A stretch of DNA of 37,025 bases from Parcubacteria group bacterium GW2011_GWD2_42_14 (GCA_000998045.1 LCCS01000009.1:1-37025), one strand, 5' to 3'. Positions 14,082 to 22,587 are shown, counted from the stretch's first letter. Notes: generated by a model from the sequence alone, not told the origin. Translations and numbers: made by a program.

Positions 14082-15473
14082 CTACCAATCTTCATCAGCT
14101 TCAACACCTACTTTGTCTTCCACTGATCCATAGTTAGACCTTTCTATTGAGAGGAAACTCGCTTTCTTTTCATCAAAATAAAGATCGACCTTCCCCACAG
14201 GGCCGTTTCTGTGTTTTTCAATCATAATTTCTGCAATATTTGGTCTGTCAGAAGTATCGTTCATCTTGTCCTCTCGATGGATAAACATAACGACGTCGGC
14301 ATCCTGCTCAATACTTCCTGAATCGCGAAGGTCAGATAGCCTTGGCTTACCTCGTCTTTGTTCCACTGCACGAGAGAGCTGTGAAAGCGCAAGAACAGGG
14401 ACCTCAAGCTCACGCGCGAGGGATTTTAACGATCGCGAAATTTCCGTAACCTGCTGTACCAAAGAATCCGCACTGTGTTTGCCAGTAGGAGCCATCATTT
14501 GGAGATAGTCCACAATAATAAGTCCGAGCCCATGCTCACGCTTGAGTCGTCTTGCTACGGAGCGCATACCGAGAATATTGTTCGCAGGTTTGTCATCAAT
14601 GTAAATAGGTGCGGACGAAAGTTTGTCGATAGCTTCGCGTATTTTGGCAAACTCATCATCAGTGGTCAACTTTCCTGTTCTAAGTTTCCATGCATCTACC
14701 CGTGCTTGCGAGGCGAGCATACGATCTACCAACTGTTGACTACTCATCTCTAAAGAGAAGATACCTACAGCGGTATTGTGATTAACCGCTGTCTGTCTGG
14801 CGATATCAAGTGCGAGAGCTGTTTTACCCATGGAAGGTCGTGCTGCAAGAATTATCAAATCTGATTTTTGAAGACCAGCAAGCAGGTTATCTAAATCTTT
14901 ATATCCAGTCGGAATACCCCTCATCTCATCAGTCGAGTTGTGGAGGTGGTCAATTCTCTCCCAAGCCTCTCCAAGTGACTCTTGCATAGAGACAAACTTG
15001 TGAAGGCCTGGAGCGTTGGTGATTTCATACATCCGCTTCTCGGCAGCATCAAGCACTTCCTCAAGATCGTTTCCTTCATCAAAACCAAGCTCGGCAATAT
15101 ACTCCGCAGCATCAATCAAAGATCGAAGTGTTGCAGCTCTTTGTACCAAATCTGCATAGTGATGCGCATTTGCCGTCGCAGGTACGGTATTCACAAGCTC
15201 TGTTAAGTAGCTCGCACCCCCGACGCGTTCAATAGCCTTGTTTGCTTTAAGACGCGCTGATACGGAAAGTACATCAATCGGTTCACTTTTACTAAACAAA
15301 TCTCGCATCGCCTTATAAATAAGGCGATGCTTATCAACGTAGAAGCTGTCAGCAGATACCACATCCGAAATATCGTACATGCACTCAGGTTTTATCATTA
15401 TCGCCCCGAGAAGTGCTTTCTCAGCCTCAAGAGATTGAGGTGGCACGCGTACATGTGTTGGTGATACTGCCAT
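14082..15473 (-). CDS. dnaB: Replicative DNA helicase DnaB
   Basis: DnaB is the hexameric helicase of the replication fork. From the ATG at 15473 the protein has 463 residues: an N-terminal DnaB domain starting PPQSLEAEKALLGAIM (11-26), a linker, and the RecA-like motor with Walker A ARPSMGKT (211-218). Walker B is in LGLIIVDYLQMM, and the family motifs RAVEQRRGKPRLSDLRDSGSIEQDADVVMF follow. No intein is present. The frame is open for 63 more codons upstream, but the family N-terminus and a TACAAT box 9 nt before 15473 favour this start. It is divergent from holB, with which it shares a 105-bp promoter region. Confidence 0.96.
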   Translation of the reverse strand: MAVSPTHVRVPPQSLEAEKALLGAIMIKPECMYDISDVVSADSFYVDKHRLIYKAMRDLFSKSEPIDVLSVSARLKANKAIERVGGASYLTELVNTVPATANAHHYADLVQRAATLRSLIDAAEYIAELGFDEGNDLEEVLDAAEKRMYEITNAPGLHKFVSMQESLGEAWERIDHLHNSTDEMRGIPTGYKDLDNLLAGLQKSDLIILAARPSMGKTALALDIARQTAVNHNTAVGIFSLEMSSQQLVDRMLASQARVDAWKLRTGKLTTDDEFAKIREAIDKLSSAPIYIDDKPANNILGMRSVARRLKREHGLGLIIVDYLQMMAPTGKHSADSLVQQVTEISRSLKSLARELEVPVLALSQLSRAVEQRRGKPRLSDLRDSGSIEQDADVVMFIHREDKMNDTSDRPNIAEIMIEKHRNGPVGKVDLYFDEKKASFLSIERSNYGSVEDKVGVEADEDW

Positions 15474-15482
15474 TGAGGCTAC

Positions 15483-15488
15483 ATTGTA
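15483..15488 (-). promoter_or_regulatory. Extended -10 box of dnaB
   Basis: On the minus strand TGG-TACAAT ends 9 nt before the dnaB ATG at 15473. It is an extended -10 (TGn), so little or no leader is expected. Confidence 0.55.
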
Positions 15489-15566
15489 CCACTCCCGTAA
15501 GTTGTGTGGAGTCTTGCTAAGTGGTGGAAAGCCTGTGTATACCACAGATTTATGTCTTTCATATGG

Positions 15567-15572
15567 TATAGT
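15567..15572 (+). promoter_or_regulatory. Extended -10 box of holB, leaderless type
   Basis: TGG-TATAGT (hexamer 15567-15572) ends exactly 6 nt before the ATG at 15579. It is divergent from the dnaB promoter. Confidence 0.6.
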
Positions 15573-15578
15573 TTTGCT

Positions 15579-16205
15579 ATGAATCACCATGCATCGTTGA
15601 TTGAAGCAGAGCGCGACACGGGGCTTATATGGGCGCATACCTACGTAGAAGAAGAGCTTCACCTTCCGCTACGTGGAAATCCTGATATAGAGACTATTGA
15701 GCGTGATCGATATACCATAGAAGACGCTCGCAACCTCACCGCACGGGCAAACCAATCACCGCTTGGAAACGCACAGGTGTTCATTATTGTATGTGAAAGT
15801 ATTTTACTTGAAGCTCAGAACGCACTTCTAAAGCTTTTTGAAGAACCCGCTCCCCATACGCACTTCGTTATAATACTCCCCACACGAAAAGGTTTGTTGC
15901 CCACCATACAGTCACGATTATCGTACCGTGGCCGACTTCTGAGTACCCCTACAGAAATACCCTTCGCAGAAAAATTTCTCCAAACTACCATTGCTGATAG
16001 GATAGCCATGCTTCAACCAATTCTGAAAGACAAAGATAGGGCACAGGCAAGAGCTTTCGTCGACGCGCTTGAGGTGACCATACATAAAAAGGGCGTAAAG
16101 GAGCACGAACAAGCACTCTCAGAGATTTGTTTGGTGAGAACCTACCTTCGAGACACCTCAAGCTCGCTTAAGATGTTACTTGAACATCTAGCTATAGTCA
16201 TATAA
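15579..16205 (+). CDS. holB: DNA polymerase III delta'-like subunit (reduced HolB)
   Basis: Delta' is part of the clamp loader that places the sliding clamp on DNA. This 208-residue protein keeps the conserved core NALLKLFEEPAPHTHFVIILPT (81-102) and the sensor-like IQSRLSYRG (110-118). It is about 100 residues shorter than typical HolB and has no zinc-binding Cys cluster and no Walker A motif (delta' is often inactive for ATP binding). The start at 15579 is chosen because a -10 box ends 6 nt upstream; the frame is open to 15504. Divergent from dnaB, consistent with a replication role. A DnaX-type fragment is possible but less likely. Confidence 0.82.
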   Translation: MNHHASLIEAERDTGLIWAHTYVEEELHLPLRGNPDIETIERDRYTIEDARNLTARANQSPLGNAQVFIIVCESILLEAQNALLKLFEEPAPHTHFVIILPTRKGLLPTIQSRLSYRGRLLSTPTEIPFAEKFLQTTIADRIAMLQPILKDKDRAQARAFVDALEVTIHKKGVKEHEQALSEICLVRTYLRDTSSSLKMLLEHLAIVI

Positions 16206-16230
16206 TTTACAGGCCTAAATATACGTATAC

Positions 16231-16273
16231 AGAAAAAAACAACACCACTTAGTAGTAGAACTACCAAGTGGTG
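16231..16273 (-). terminator. Terminator of the membrane gene at 16282
   Basis: Arms CACCACTT (16243-16250) and AAGTGGTG (16266-16273) continue into an inner GTAGT-AGA-ACTAC stem. On the minus strand the hairpin is followed by GTTGTTTTTTT. It lies 9 nt after the minus-strand gene and may also end holB transcripts. Confidence 0.8.
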
Positions 16274-16281
16274 GCAAACAA

Positions 16282-16635
16282 TTATTTATATTTCAATATT
16301 GTCCGAAAGGTGAGTACGAAAGCAATCGGCATCAGAAACAAGCAGAATAGAAAGGAAGTGAGTGCAGATACCCTAAAATCACAAACACCTACTGCCTTCC
16401 AGCGCATGTTGAAATCAATACGATCCAACAATGAAATACGATTCCGTGCGTAAGGGAACAAACTGAGTAATCCAATAAACACAAATTCTATTGCATCCCG
16501 AATTGACAGGGTGGCATCATCCTCCTTTAGAAGATACACAAAACGCGCTAGAAATGTGATGGTAGCAAGCGGTACCCACCACCACAAGCAAAACAATTTT
16601 CGATACGTAGAAAAAATCAGAGTAATGGTTTCCAT
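16282..16635 (-). CDS. Small integral membrane protein, hypothetical
   Basis: This 117-residue protein of unknown family has about three hydrophobic segments (residues 14-35, 48-61 and 90-112) separated by short charged loops. A GAGGAG Shine-Dalgarno sequence lies about 5-8 nt upstream of the ATG at 16635, so the start is well supported. It may be cotranscribed with the zinc-ribbon gene at 16745-17125, 109 nt upstream on the same strand. Function unknown. Confidence 0.65.
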   Translation of the reverse strand: METITLIFSTYRKLFCLWWWVPLATITFLARFVYLLKEDDATLSIRDAIEFVFIGLLSLFPYARNRISLLDRIDFNMRWKAVGVCDFRVSALTSFLFCLFLMPIAFVLTFRTILKYK

Positions 16636-16744
16636 TACAGCTCCTCAAGTTTGTGGATTAGAAAAACAGTATTCTGCATAGAGCAGAGCATATTATAGAT
16701 ACTAAAATAACAACCTTCTCAGGGGTCATTATTTTTTAAGAACA

Positions 16745-17125
16745 TTACTGAATTATATGCTCTCTTTGGGAATACAGATACATTTGAGCGTTCATACGCA
16801 ACAACTCGCACTGATTACCGGTAACCTTGAAAAAGGTTTCCGAATCATGTTCAGTGACGTAATCTGAAGCTTCTTGGGAAGTTAGAAATACAAGCGGTCT
16901 AGGTAGGTTGCTTTCACCGCAATTTATACAAGTTACGGTCTCATCGCTGATGTAGTATGCAGGCCTACTTTGAACCCCAGTATCATCCACGTAGTAGTAA
17001 CCTAATACGTACACATCATTACAAGTGGGACATAAACATCCTACAAACACATCACGGTCTTTTGAGACTGGCATAACTACCAAATTCTTTGACAACATTT
17101 TCTGTAACCTAAATGAAGAAACCAT
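16745..17125 (-). CDS. Hypothetical zinc-ribbon protein
   Basis: This 126-residue protein has two CxxC pairs, CPTC (32-35) and CINCGES (66-69), spaced as in a zinc ribbon, plus an extra Cys at 30. No further domain is recognised. A near-perfect Shine-Dalgarno sequence (AAGGAGGTGAGG) lies 1-2 nt further from the ATG at 17125 than usual and fixes the start. Upstream on the same strand a TTGACATATTAT stretch near 17193-17204 may be the promoter, giving a leader of about 60 nt. It shares the intergenic region with divergent frr. Nothing shows the function. Confidence 0.7.
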   Translation of the reverse strand: MVSSFRLQKMLSKNLVVMPVSKDRDVFVGCLCPTCNDVYVLGYYYVDDTGVQSRPAYYISDETVTCINCGESNLPRPLVFLTSQEASDYVTEHDSETFFKVTGNQCELLRMNAQMYLYSQREHIIQ

Positions 17126-17202
17126 ACCTCACCTCCTTGGCTTTTTTATTGATTTCTCAAGTATTCTCTTTCTCAAGAAAAACACCCTCTATATAATATG
17201 TC

Positions 17203-17250
17203 AAGCCCGAACACTTAAACTTATCGCTACGAGTTTAAGTGTTCGGGCAA
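17203..17250. repeat. Palindromic element H5: 17-bp perfect hairpin before frr
   Basis: Perfect arms lie at 17205-17221 and 17232-17248 with a 10-nt loop. Borders are CAA on the left and AAG on the right, as for H1 and H3. The first 14 nt (CAAGCCCGAACACT) equal the left border of H2. It sits between the divergent zinc-ribbon gene and frr; no T run follows, so it is not an ordinary terminator. Confidence 0.8.
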
Positions 17251-17275
17251 GTAGCTTTCCGCACCAGACGTCATC

Positions 17276-17284
17276 TGTTACAAT
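17276..17284 (+). promoter_or_regulatory. Extended -10 promoter of frr
   Basis: TGT-TACAAT (hexamer 17279-17284). Transcription should start near 17291, giving a leader of about 19 nt before the ATG at 17310. Confidence 0.5.
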
Positions 17285-17309
17285 TGAAATACTAAACAAA
17301 ACTTACATT

Positions 17310-17858
17310 ATGTACGACTTTAAAAAACTATCAAAAGAAATAGAAGTGACCACGGAACACTTTAAAAACGAGCTTGCAAGCATCCGCACTGGTCGAGCTG
17401 CACCAGCATTACTTGATGCTGTGCGGGTAGACTCGTACGGTACCAAAGTTCCACTGAATCAAGTGGGAAGTGTCACTATCGAAGATGCACGATCGCTCCG
17501 TGTAACACCGTGGGAAATAGATGCAGTGAATCAAATCCGCCAAGCTATCAGTGACGCAAATCTTGGTGTATCAGTAAGTTCAGACGGAAAAGGTGTGCGA
17601 GTAACATTTCCAGAACTCACCAGTGATAGACGAACTCAACTTATAAAACTCACTAACACTAAACTTGAAGAAGCTCGCATAGCGATACGAAAACATCGCG
17701 AAAATGTGTGGGATGATATTCAAAAAATTCAAAAGGCTGGTGATATGTCTGAGGATGATAAGTTCAGATCTAAAGATGAGATGGAGAAACTCATTAAGGC
17801 AGGGAACGATACACTTGAAAAACTAGCGGAAAAAAAGGAAGTTGAATTAAACGCCTAA
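17310..17858 (+). CDS. frr: Ribosome recycling factor
   Basis: RRF, together with EF-G, splits the post-termination ribosome. The 182-residue protein has normal length and the family signatures ELASIRTGRAAPALLD (near 22-37), SVTIEDARSLRVTPWE and the C-terminal coiled-coil helix with LTKLEEARIAIRKHRENVWDDIQK-like sequence. The start at 17310 (MYDFKKL) matches family N-termini; the open frame extends further upstream without support. rseP follows after 15 nt, so the two are likely cotranscribed. pyrH and tsf, common neighbours of frr, are not here. Confidence 0.96.
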   Translation: MYDFKKLSKEIEVTTEHFKNELASIRTGRAAPALLDAVRVDSYGTKVPLNQVGSVTIEDARSLRVTPWEIDAVNQIRQAISDANLGVSVSSDGKGVRVTFPELTSDRRTQLIKLTNTKLEEARIAIRKHRENVWDDIQKIQKAGDMSEDDKFRSKDEMEKLIKAGNDTLEKLAEKKEVELNA

Positions 17859-17873
17859 GCGTAAACCTTACTC

Positions 17874-18986
17874 ATGACAATACTTATATTTTTAGCAGTG
17901 CTGGTGATGCTCATTTTAGTCCATGAATTTGGCCATTTTTTTGTTGCAAAAAAATCAGGCATTCGTGTCGATGAGTTCGGTATTGGTTTTCCTCCTAAAA
18001 TCATAGGGAAAAAAATTGGCGAAACTGAATATACCATCAACTGGCTACCTCTTGGCGGATTTGTAAGTATTTGGGGAGAAAACCCTACTGACGAAAACTA
18101 TACGGACACGGAAGAGAACAGTAGGAGTTTTGTCCAACAACCCAAATATATTCAAGCAGCAGTGCTCGTCGCTGGCGTCACCATGAATATTTTGTTTGCA
18201 TTTGTCCTCTATGTCATCGCGTTCATGATAGGCATGCCGACGGCGATAGAAAGTCTTGAGGCAACAGGAAATGTACGTGATGTACGCCTCGTTGTCACAT
18301 CGGTGCTACCAGAGTCACCAGCTTTAGACCAATTACAACCAAACGATGAAATTGTTGCGCTCCATACTGATAGTGCGTCACTTACATCGAACGACCAGTT
18401 GACTTCACAGGAAGTTTCGGAATTTATTTCATCAAGTAATGGCGCTGAGGTAACATTTGAATTGATACGACAGAAAGAACCACGAACCCTTACTCTACAA
18501 CCAATCCAGGGTATCTTTAAGGATGACCCTACGCGCTACGGAGCAGGCTTTTCTATGTCGCTCGTGGGTATTCAAAGTCTACCCATTCACCTTGCTATAG
18601 TTGAAGGCGCGAAGCAAACGTATACCGCATTTATAGAAATCGCGATAGGTTTGTATGAATTTTTCACTGGCATAGTCACTGGTAGCTCTAATTTTTCTGA
18701 CGTAACCGGACCTGTAGGAATCGTAGGACTCGTTGGAGATGCGGCTGCTATGGGTATTGTATGGCTCATCAGCTTCAGCGCCTTTATTTCTCTCAACCTT
18801 GCTGTCATTAACCTCCTCCCATTTCCTGCACTCGACGGGGGTAGGCTTGTTTTAGTAGGTATAGAGGCAATAACTCGAAAACCGATTAACCCCATGATTG
18901 CCACACGGCTTAATCAGGTTGGTTTTATTGCATTACTTACCCTTATGGCAATTGTAACCTTTAACGATGTCGTAAAACTCTTTTAG
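17874..18986 (+). CDS. rseP: Site-2 membrane metalloprotease RseP
   Basis: RseP cuts membrane-embedded substrates such as anti-sigma factors and leftover signal peptides. The 370-residue protein has the zinc motif HEFGH at 17-21 in the first membrane helix. A single PDZ-like region follows (about 150-215: SPALDQLQPNDEIVALHTDSAS), and the second metal motif NLLPFPALDGG has its Asp near 321. The E. coli enzyme has two PDZ domains and about 450 residues, so this is the shorter one-PDZ form found in many bacteria. It follows frr by 15 nt. No rseA or sigma-E gene is visible nearby. Confidence 0.94.
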   Translation: MTILIFLAVLVMLILVHEFGHFFVAKKSGIRVDEFGIGFPPKIIGKKIGETEYTINWLPLGGFVSIWGENPTDENYTDTEENSRSFVQQPKYIQAAVLVAGVTMNILFAFVLYVIAFMIGMPTAIESLEATGNVRDVRLVVTSVLPESPALDQLQPNDEIVALHTDSASLTSNDQLTSQEVSEFISSSNGAEVTFELIRQKEPRTLTLQPIQGIFKDDPTRYGAGFSMSLVGIQSLPIHLAIVEGAKQTYTAFIEIAIGLYEFFTGIVTGSSNFSDVTGPVGIVGLVGDAAAMGIVWLISFSAFISLNLAVINLLPFPALDGGRLVLVGIEAITRKPINPMIATRLNQVGFIALLTLMAIVTFNDVVKLF

Positions 18987-19073
18987 TTTTGACCATTGCG
19001 CAATAATACAGTACGATTGCTCCATAGTATCACTCATCTTTATCAAGACTTGTTTTTACGTACACAACTCACC

Positions 19074-20360
19074 ATGAACACAACACACACTACCGCCACA
19101 ACTTTAGGGATGAGACAAACACAGCTATTCACAAAAACACGCAAACAAGCACCCTCTGATGAAATCTCAAAAAATGCTCAGTATTTAATTCGAGCGGGAT
19201 ACCTCCACAAAGAGATGGCTGGTGTCTATAGTTACCTTCCACTCGGTCTACGTGTTCTAGATAAGATTACTACTATTATTCGAGAAGAAATGAATAGTAT
19301 CGGTGGACAGGAGATTCGTCTCTCTACCTTACAGGATCAAGGTCCATGGTCTGCATCTGGAAGATGGAGCAGTGCTGACGTCGATGTGTGGTTCAAAACA
19401 GAACTACAGAATGGTACAGAACTCGGCCTAGGTTGGACCCACGAGGAGCCTGTTACCAATCTCATGCGAGACCACATAAGCTCATACCGAGATTTGCCTC
19501 AGTATGTCTATCAAATTCAAACAAAATTTAGAAACGAGGTACGAGCAAAAAGCGGTATCATGCGAACACGAGAGTTTTTAATGAAGGACCTTTACTCATT
19601 CAGTCGTGACCAAGAAGGACTTGATGCATTTTATGATGAAGCTGCACTTGCATATATGCGTGTCTTTACACGACTCAACTTGGGAGACGTTACATACAAA
19701 ACTTTCGCAAGCGGTGGCGCATTCTCGAAATACAGCCATGAATTTCAAACACTTTCTGATGCTGGTGAAGATATCATCTACGTAAGTAAGGAAAAAGGTA
19801 TCGCAATTAACAAAGAAGTGTACACCGATGAAGTGCTAAAAGATTTAGGTATCACCCGTGATTCGCTCGTAGAAGAAAAAGCTATAGAAGTTGGAAATAT
19901 TTTTAAATTGGGAACACGTTTTTCTGAATCAATAGGACTCACTTTTAAAGATGAAGATGGTAAGGATCAGTTCCCAATTATGGGTTGCTACGGTATAGGT
20001 CCAAACAGACTCATGGGTACTGTCGCTGAACTACATTCAGATGAGAAAGGTTTGGTCTGGCCAAAAAGCATTGCGCCTTTCAAGGCACATATCGTACGAA
20101 TCGGCGAGGTGGAAGAAGTTGTTGCTCATGCAGACGCTCTATACGAAACACTTACCGAACAAGGCATAGAAACCCTCTACGACGACAGAGATGTCCGAGC
20201 GGGAGAAAAGTTTGCAGATAGTGACCTTCTGGGCATTCCTGTCCGTATCGTCGTTAGTCAAAACACACTTACGGAAGGGCAACTTGAGGTTGTGGTGCGC
20301 GCCACAGGTGAAAAGAAAATGCAAACAGAAAACGAGCTTATTGAAGAACTTTCTGAGTAG
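19074..20360 (+). CDS. proS: Prolyl-tRNA synthetase, compact form without editing insert
   Basis: This class II synthetase charges tRNA-Pro. The conserved body starts MRQTQLF (ATG 19110), and the ATG at 19074 adds 12 residues; either start is possible. Motif 2 (FRNEVRAKSGIMRTREFLMKDLYSF), the FASGGAFSKYSHEFQ segment, motif 3 (GCYGIGPNRLMG) and the C-terminal anticodon-binding domain (ALYETLTEQGIETLYDDRDVRAGEKFADSDLLGIPVR) are all present. The roughly 180-residue INS editing domain between motifs 2 and 3 of E. coli ProRS is missing, so misacylated Ala-tRNA-Pro must be cleared in another way or tolerated. It is followed 7 nt later by mreB and probably shares a transcript with it. Confidence 0.94.
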   Translation: MNTTHTTATTLGMRQTQLFTKTRKQAPSDEISKNAQYLIRAGYLHKEMAGVYSYLPLGLRVLDKITTIIREEMNSIGGQEIRLSTLQDQGPWSASGRWSSADVDVWFKTELQNGTELGLGWTHEEPVTNLMRDHISSYRDLPQYVYQIQTKFRNEVRAKSGIMRTREFLMKDLYSFSRDQEGLDAFYDEAALAYMRVFTRLNLGDVTYKTFASGGAFSKYSHEFQTLSDAGEDIIYVSKEKGIAINKEVYTDEVLKDLGITRDSLVEEKAIEVGNIFKLGTRFSESIGLTFKDEDGKDQFPIMGCYGIGPNRLMGTVAELHSDEKGLVWPKSIAPFKAHIVRIGEVEEVVAHADALYETLTEQGIETLYDDRDVRAGEKFADSDLLGIPVRIVVSQNTLTEGQLEVVVRATGEKKMQTENELIEELSE

Positions 20361-20367
20361 TACACGT

Positions 20368-21429
20368 ATGTCACTTTTTTCGCATCTATTCTCTTCATTC
20401 TCAAACGATATCGGTATTGATTTAGGTACTGCTAGCTGTTTAGTGTACCTACGGGGAAAAGGCATAATTATCAACGAACCGTCCGTGGTAGCACTCAATC
20501 AAAAAACTGGGCAGGTAGTTGCTGTAGGTAAAAAAGCAAAAGAAATGTTGGGTAGAACACCCCAGCATATCAAGGCTATACGTCCTTTAGTGAATGGTGT
20601 TATTTCTGATTTTGAAGTGACTGAAGAAATGCTTGGCTACTTCCTTACCAAGGCTCAAAGTGGTACGCGTTCGCTTGTCGGTCCACGTGTCGTCATAGGA
20701 GTTCCTTCCGGTATTACCAATGTTGAATCTCGTGCTGTCCGAGATGCGGCACGAAATGCAGGAGCTCGTGAAGTGTACATCGTTGAAGAGGCGGTAGCAG
20801 CAGCAATAGGAATGCGACTCCCTATACATGAACCACGTGCAACTATGATAGTAGACATCGGAGGAGGGACTACTGACATAGCAGTACTGTCACTCAATGG
20901 TATTGTTCGTTCAAGAAACCTCCACGTGGCAGGCGACCGTCTTAATGCAGATATTATCGCTCACCTTCGTGACGAATTTAAAATTGTCATTGGTGAAGGA
21001 ACTGCTGAAGATTTGAAATTTGCAATTTGTTCACTCCTTGAGCAGGCAAAACCATTTGAGGCACCGGTCCGCGGACGTGACCTTGTAACTGGGCTACCGA
21101 AAGAAGTCAGCATCACTGATGAAGACATTCGAGAAGCAATCGCCACGAGTATTGATTCAATTATTGAGGGTATACGAAATGTGCTTGAAGAAAGCCCGCC
21201 AACGGTCGTAGCTGACATCATGCAACAAGGAATTAACCTCACCGGTGGGGGTGCACTCATTCACGGAATTCCAGAATTACTTACCTCCATGCTTGATTTA
21301 CAGGTTAACGTAGCAAATGACCCTCTCACTTCAGTAGTTCGTGGCACTGGCGCCATAGTTGAGAAACTAGAAGATTTCAGTGATATACTGATAGACGAAG
21401 ATGCGTTACCAACACTTGAAAACAGTTAG
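20368..21429 (+). CDS. mreB: Rod shape-determining protein MreB
   Basis: MreB is the actin-like filament that organises side-wall synthesis in rod-shaped cells. The 353-residue protein has the ATPase phosphate-binding loop DIGIDLGTASCLVYLRGKG near residues 12-30, a second nucleotide loop IVDIGGGTTDIAVLS and the adenosine loop LTGGGALIHGI near 292. The amphipathic N-terminus (MSLFSHLFSSF) fits membrane binding. The start at 20368, 7 nt after proS, is supported by family alignment although the frame is open upstream. mreC overlaps its 3' end by 29 nt. Confidence 0.96.
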   Translation: MSLFSHLFSSFSNDIGIDLGTASCLVYLRGKGIIINEPSVVALNQKTGQVVAVGKKAKEMLGRTPQHIKAIRPLVNGVISDFEVTEEMLGYFLTKAQSGTRSLVGPRVVIGVPSGITNVESRAVRDAARNAGAREVYIVEEAVAAAIGMRLPIHEPRATMIVDIGGGTTDIAVLSLNGIVRSRNLHVAGDRLNADIIAHLRDEFKIVIGEGTAEDLKFAICSLLEQAKPFEAPVRGRDLVTGLPKEVSITDEDIREAIATSIDSIIEGIRNVLEESPPTVVADIMQQGINLTGGGALIHGIPELLTSMLDLQVNVANDPLTSVVRGTGAIVEKLEDFSDILIDEDALPTLENS

Positions 21430-22282
21430 AAAAATACATGCATTTCTTGTACCTGTCGTACCGATTCTTATTGCAGTAGTGTTTATCCTCACAAAAGCTG
21501 AGGTGCCTTCATTTGTAACAAACGGTGCCCATGAACTAGCAACTCCTTTATGGTCTGCTCGTGATGCGGTATTTGATGCAATGACAAACACCACTTCACT
21601 GTTTGCAAGCAAAAAACATCTAGCTGAACAAAATGCGGCACTCAAACAAGAATTATTACAAAAGACACGAGAAACATATACAACCAGAGCACTCACCCTT
21701 GAGAATGAACACTTGCGTGAACTCCTCCACAGAGTTGATGCTCATCCAGAACTCCTTCCTGCTGCAGTGATTCATGGTGGTGCTTTTTCTCCGTACGACA
21801 CTTTTTTTATTGATATTGGGTCAAACGAAGGTGTGCGTGATGCCATGCTTGTACTTACGCCTGAGAATATTGCACTTGGTACCGTAACGAAGACACTTGA
21901 ACATACAGCTATTGTCACACAATTTTCTGCAGCAGGGCAGACGTTTGATGTACTTCTTGGAGCAACGTCTACAAGTGTGCATACCACAATTACAGGCTTC
22001 GGCGGAGGTACTATGCTCATAACTGTTCCACGTGATGTAGAAGTACATGAAGGAGATAGTGTGACACTACCTAGCTTTACAACATATACTCTTGGCCTTA
22101 TTGCTTCGATAGAAGTTGCACCTGAGGATGCCTATAAAACTCTCTACGTGCGCAGTCCTTCGAACAGCTATGGACTTCGGCATGTCTTGGTTGACACAAC
22201 GAGCATCTGGAGTGTTGAGAATCCTCAGGCAGAAGAGGTTGTTGAGGAGAATGCAGAAACACAGGGTACTGATACACCATGA
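21401..22282 (+). CDS. mreC: Cell shape-determining protein MreC
   Basis: MreC is a periplasm-facing scaffold of the elongasome that activates PBP2. The 293-residue protein has one N-terminal membrane helix (about 15-31), a coiled coil (about 68-108, KKHLAEQNAALKQELLQK then LTLENEHLRELL) and the beta-rich MreC core (AAVIHGGAFSPYDTFFIDIGSNEGVRD). It ends in an acidic tail. The start ATG lies 29 nt inside mreB and its stop overlaps mreD as ATGA, so the cluster is tightly coupled. Confidence 0.93.
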   Translation: MRYQHLKTVRKIHAFLVPVVPILIAVVFILTKAEVPSFVTNGAHELATPLWSARDAVFDAMTNTTSLFASKKHLAEQNAALKQELLQKTRETYTTRALTLENEHLRELLHRVDAHPELLPAAVIHGGAFSPYDTFFIDIGSNEGVRDAMLVLTPENIALGTVTKTLEHTAIVTQFSAAGQTFDVLLGATSTSVHTTITGFGGGTMLITVPRDVEVHEGDSVTLPSFTTYTLGLIASIEVAPEDAYKTLYVRSPSNSYGLRHVLVDTTSIWSVENPQAEEVVEENAETQGTDTP

Positions 22283-22587
22283 GTACACTTTTCAAACAAC
22301 ATGCTCCACATATCCCTTGGCTCGTTGTGAGGATATTTTTGTTTTGTTTCGTGATACTTCTCGCTATTACAGGGCCTTGGTGGCTCTCCTTCGGGTTAGC
22401 AACAATACTCCTGCTTTTTTTTAAGTACTACGAAGTTGTGCTCGGCGGGCTCGTACTCGATATACTGTTTGCGGGTGGGGAAAGTTTTTTGGATATCGGG
22501 GATTTTTTGTTTACCACAATACTTCTTTTTTTGGTAAGTTTTTCTTTACTATTTCTCCAGAGATTTCGTAGCATCAGTTCACTATGA
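22279..22587 (+). CDS. mreD: MreD-like membrane protein
   Basis: This 102-residue hydrophobic protein has three to four membrane segments and the acidic-glycine segment VLGGLVLDILFAG that recalls MreD. Position between mreC and the PBP2 gene is the usual place of mreD. It is shorter than the 150-170 residues of typical MreD, so the assignment rests largely on gene order. Its ATG overlaps the mreC stop (22279-22282), and its own stop overlaps the PBP2 start, consistent with translational coupling. Confidence 0.72.
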   Translation: MSTLFKQHAPHIPWLVVRIFLFCFVILLAITGPWWLSFGLATILLLFFKYYEVVLGGLVLDILFAGGESFLDIGDFLFTTILLFLVSFSLLFLQRFRSISSL

